Notes under the pieces: generated by a model
The model's input: the letters and a program-made list of their open reading frames with translations, nothing else
Told to the model about the DNA's origin: nothing
Databases searched by the model: none
In this document: in pieces, positions 60,843 to 64,000 of the stretch
How the letters are laid out: the number at the start of each line of letters is the position of its first letter
Numbering within the stretch: the first letter of the stretch is position 1
Made by a program: the position numbers and the translations under genes
NCBI GenBank assembly: GCA_036583965.1
Contig: JAZBQD010000015.1
Span: 28,184,310-28,248,309, forward strand
Direction: 5' to 3'
Source: Prunella strophiata
Taxonomy: Eukaryota > Chordata > Aves > Passeriformes > Prunellidae
DNA: 64,000 nucleotides

Positions 60843-63800
60843 TGATTTATGGATTTCTTTAACTATGTGTATGCATGGGTGTCAAGGGGAGAGGAGAAGA
60901 AAGAGCATCACAGGTTTGAGATCACTGTAACTTCCCTTGTCAAAGCTCTTCTTAATGCACCTTTCCACTTGGGATTGTCCAAGCAATGGCCTATAGCAAA
61001 AATTGGCCAGAAACTCAAGACAAAAAGATTTCAAGTTGTTTGTGGTCAGTTGTGTGGTTCACAGAACAAGAGAGTTTGGAAGAGAGAACACTCCCACTGG
61101 AAATGTGTGAGCTGGAGGCACCACCACCATGAGGTGCCACAGCCAGAGAAACCCCTTCACGAAGAGAACGTGGCCTGGGGGTTATCCTGCACCTTTCAGC
61201 CACATATATGACAAAATTAAAACTAAAATTACTGTCTTGGTGCCTGGGGGGCTGTACAGGCACGTTCTTAATAAATTAAGTAATTTTAGGTTAATTTAAA
61301 AAGATCTCTTAAAAATAAAAATTATTCCTGTTTGGACCCAAGTTGAGCAACTTTCTCTTTGCTTTCAAAAAAAAACCTCAAAACACTTTAGCATGTATGG
61401 AAGATACTCGTGAGGCTATTATAGCCCTAGATGGTTACCACAAAGTAAGAGCTGAGTGTTTGGGTCCCCTGCAGCTCTAAGGGAATTAGGTGACTTCAAA
61501 GGAGTCTCCAACAGGCAATATGTGCTGAGAACAAACTGCTGGAGGTAGCCACTGAGGAACACAGAGATGATATTAAGGGTTTGTTCAGCCAATGTAGGAC
61601 AGGCAGGTACTTCCTGGCAGTCATCTTTCACAGACACAAACCATTCCAGTATGTTCTGACAGCTTGTGTCTTGAAACCTGTGTGTTGGGTGAGATGATGA
61701 CAACTACTATTTGTAGCATGAAAAAATTAGCCCGAAGAAAGACTTAGCACATGTTCTCTTCTGGAGAAGTGCAATATGAACTCATTCAGAGCCTAAGCAG
61801 CCATGACCGCACCCGTATGGGGAGCACATGTCCTTGCAGTTAAACACATCTCTATCTGTGCACCATTGCCCTCTTGGCAAGTCTGCAAAAATCCAGTGCT
61901 TTAAAGCATGTGTCATCTCCATTACAGTATGGTGGGAAATGTAAAGTGCTGGGTGCACTTTAGGCTGCATTCAGAACTGATTTAGAGGAGTGCTTGAACT
62001 CATTTGAGATTAATATCTGGTCAGGCCAGGGCATCTCTCTTGGATAACACTGATGCCCAGATTTCCTTTTGGTATTTCAGAAATAACAACAGAAACTGCA
62101 TCTGGAGGGATTTATCTCCAGTGATGCACATGCAATTTTCATACTGCAGGAAAAAGAAAGGAAAAAGAAAGTTGCAGCACTGACAGCCACACAGTGCCAT
62201 TCAAAGTGTAGTTAATACATGATTAAGCTAATTCATTTGTTCCTCTGTAAAGTACATTTGCAACAAAGGAAAAGAATGAGAATGCTATCCCATCACAAGG
62301 GGTTCTTGCTACTTATTCTTCACAGACACAGAGATAGTTTAAGGTAGGTGAAAAAATTACAGGAAATTTTCATCAGACAGACTTTGCCAACATCTGCCAT
62401 GTTACTACACCCAGCTTGTGGATTTGACACCAAAGGCTTATCAAGTAAGTGCTGTTGCATATTTGCTTTTCCTCACCATACAGAAAATGTTCTCTTTTTC
62501 CTAGAAAGCTACAAGCCCTTGGCATGATTGGCTCTGAATCCATCAGTGGTCTCCATTTGATTTCAAATGCTCTTCTTCCTTGTATGCAGGTTTTGGGGCC
62601 CACTCCTAGCTATTCTCAGAGCTGTTTAATTTATAAGTTGTACTTCCCTGTCAGGGCAGAAATAAAAAACTTGTCATTAGGTTGCCTAATTCCCTAACTC
62701 ATTTCTGTCTCTGATGAGCAGATTCAGTAGCAAAAGGATGTGAAGAGTGGCAATCCCCAGAATCCATGGGCTTGGACAGCTTGAGCATACTTACTGTTTA
62801 TACAACATGCATCCACTTGTAGGAACAGCCACTAGTGAACAACTTCTGTTCCTGCTCAGTTTTACTGAGTAATATTTGTTTTGCAAGGGACATGCCCCTC
62901 ACTCCAGTGACCACAAAAGAAGGCATGTGTCCCAGAGACAATTTTGGATCAGCATGGGTATTCAGAAAGATTGCCAAGTGTTCTGTTCCTAATGGGAAGA
63001 AGGTGGGTACTGCAGGGTACAAAAAATTCTATTGTTTGTGCCTGATGGGGTGGAAGAGCCAGAAGGAGAAGAGAAACGATGGGAGACAGAATGCAGTAGG
63101 GATAATTTTAATTTCTAAGATTCCAAAGCTGAATTTCAGTCTTGGGTTCTGGCAGATATGCAGGGCAGCAAGCACCCTCCATACAGATGTCTCAGAGTTC
63201 TGGGAGGTTTTAAGTTCAAAACAGTGACTTCAGCATTCAATAGCCCTGGCAAGCATTAAGAGGAAAAATTTGGCATGTGTTAGGGATCTCAAAGAGAGGG
63301 GGAGGGAGACTGCTGCCAAAAGCTCTCCATTTTGAACTTAGTTTTTCTCAGAAACTCAGTTTCTATTGCTGTTCATTACAGCTGCAATTTCTATACCTGA
63401 GGGGAAAAAAAGAGGCAAAGGATAAAGAGAGAAAGAGGCTCTTAATTTTGAACAACTGTTCACTTCTTGCATTCTCACCCTTAGGTTTTTGAAGGTACAT
63501 TCTTAATTGAAATAATTATTGACTATACTTCCCAACTTGAGTTTGGTTTAGGCAGTAACAAAGGCATTTTTGGCAATTAGGCTTAATCTAGAAACTGAAA
63601 ACAAAGCTCAGTGTTTCTTAAAAACAAACAATGTTCTTATTGTTTGTTAAGGGAGGTTGTTTTTTTTCCTCTGGTGCTATTTTGAGTTCTAACATGTCTA
63701 TTGTACACAGGCTGGAGCGTTCACTCTGGTTGTTTACAACAATTTTGCTGGTGTTGCCAGGCTTTTCTTCTATGAAGCATAATTTTGCAGGCAATGTACA

Positions 63801-64000
63801 AAACAAGCTGCAGTGTAAATAAACTAAATATGTGTGAAAAGTGTTGGCTCAACACCCCTCAAATTTGTCTCTAGTCCTAAAACTGTCATGAGGGCATTAA
63901 ACACTCCTGACAAGTCGAAAGCACAGTAGGTACCTCCTTGGATTACATTTTAAAGGATTGTTTCACTTGTGCAAATTTGGAACTGAAAATATTTCTCTAA
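60842..64000. other. Intergenic 3' flank, nothing recognised
   Basis: AT-rich sequence. The longest open frames (60849-61211 and 62835-63227, plus strand, 120 and 130 codons) show no domain, codon bias or family resemblance that I can recognise. No RNA gene or transposon is apparent. Confidence 0.5.

Noticed and set aside
62835..63227. 130-codon plus-strand frame
   Set aside because: No domain, no similarity I can recognise, no splice or promoter context, and an overlapping open frame on the other strand. The same applies to 9389-9778, 19026-19517, 25754-26155 and 60849-61211.
1..64000. CRISPR-like arrays, tRNA or rRNA genes, prophage or plasmid systems
   Set aside because: No spaced direct repeats, cloverleaf with A/B boxes, rRNA core sequence or bacterial gene organisation is visible. 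The window is vertebrate genomic DNA.

Overview
This is vertebrate, almost certainly bird, nuclear DNA; a songbird is likely but not proven. The background is AT-rich with isolated GC-rich islands. Avian-type CR1 LINE fragments recur, including one with recognisable CR1 pol sequence, there are ERVL-like LTRs, and one multi-exon gene has short bird-sized introns. No bacterial, plasmid, CRISPR or phage-like system is visible.

The only gene I can support is PAG1 (Cbp), the raft-resident transmembrane adaptor that recruits CSK to Src-family kinases. It lies on the + strand. Six coding exons are placed: 33280-33404, 36082-36133, 37290-37386, 40022-40612, 45104-45163 and 47041-47391. All have GT/AG splice sites and compatible phases. 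They encode about 424 residues (human about 432): a short N-terminal ectodomain, one membrane helix, the CSSC palmitoylation motif, a row of tyrosine motifs including the CSK-docking site, and a C-terminal TRL PDZ ligand. As given, exon 4 carries one extra base near 40487-40495, which would stop translation after about 253 residues.

Layout: 1-2300 is featureless. 2300-3140 is a GC-rich, promoter-like region that may hold the non-coding first exon. About 30 kb of presumed 5' intron follows. It holds a roughly 2 kb GGAA array that flips to its complement, nested in an antisense LTR (15.1-17.6 kb). It also holds a GC-rich island at 26.5-27.0 kb, an inverted pair of LTR-like repeats with a 64-bp direct repeat around one copy (26.9-28.1 kb), a CR1 fragment and a second TTCC array. 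The coding exons run from 33.2 to 47.4 kb, with an antisense LTR and CR1 pieces in the introns. The 3' UTR probably runs about 9 kb to paired poly(A) signals at 56.4 kb, directly followed by a GT-rich microsatellite. The rest, to 64 kb, looks intergenic, with one longer CR1 fragment at 59.3-60.0 kb.

The most notable signals are the exon 4 frameshift, the sign-switching GGAA/TTCC array, the inverted LTR pair and a triple-arm palindrome just upstream of exon 4. I found no convincing new biological system.
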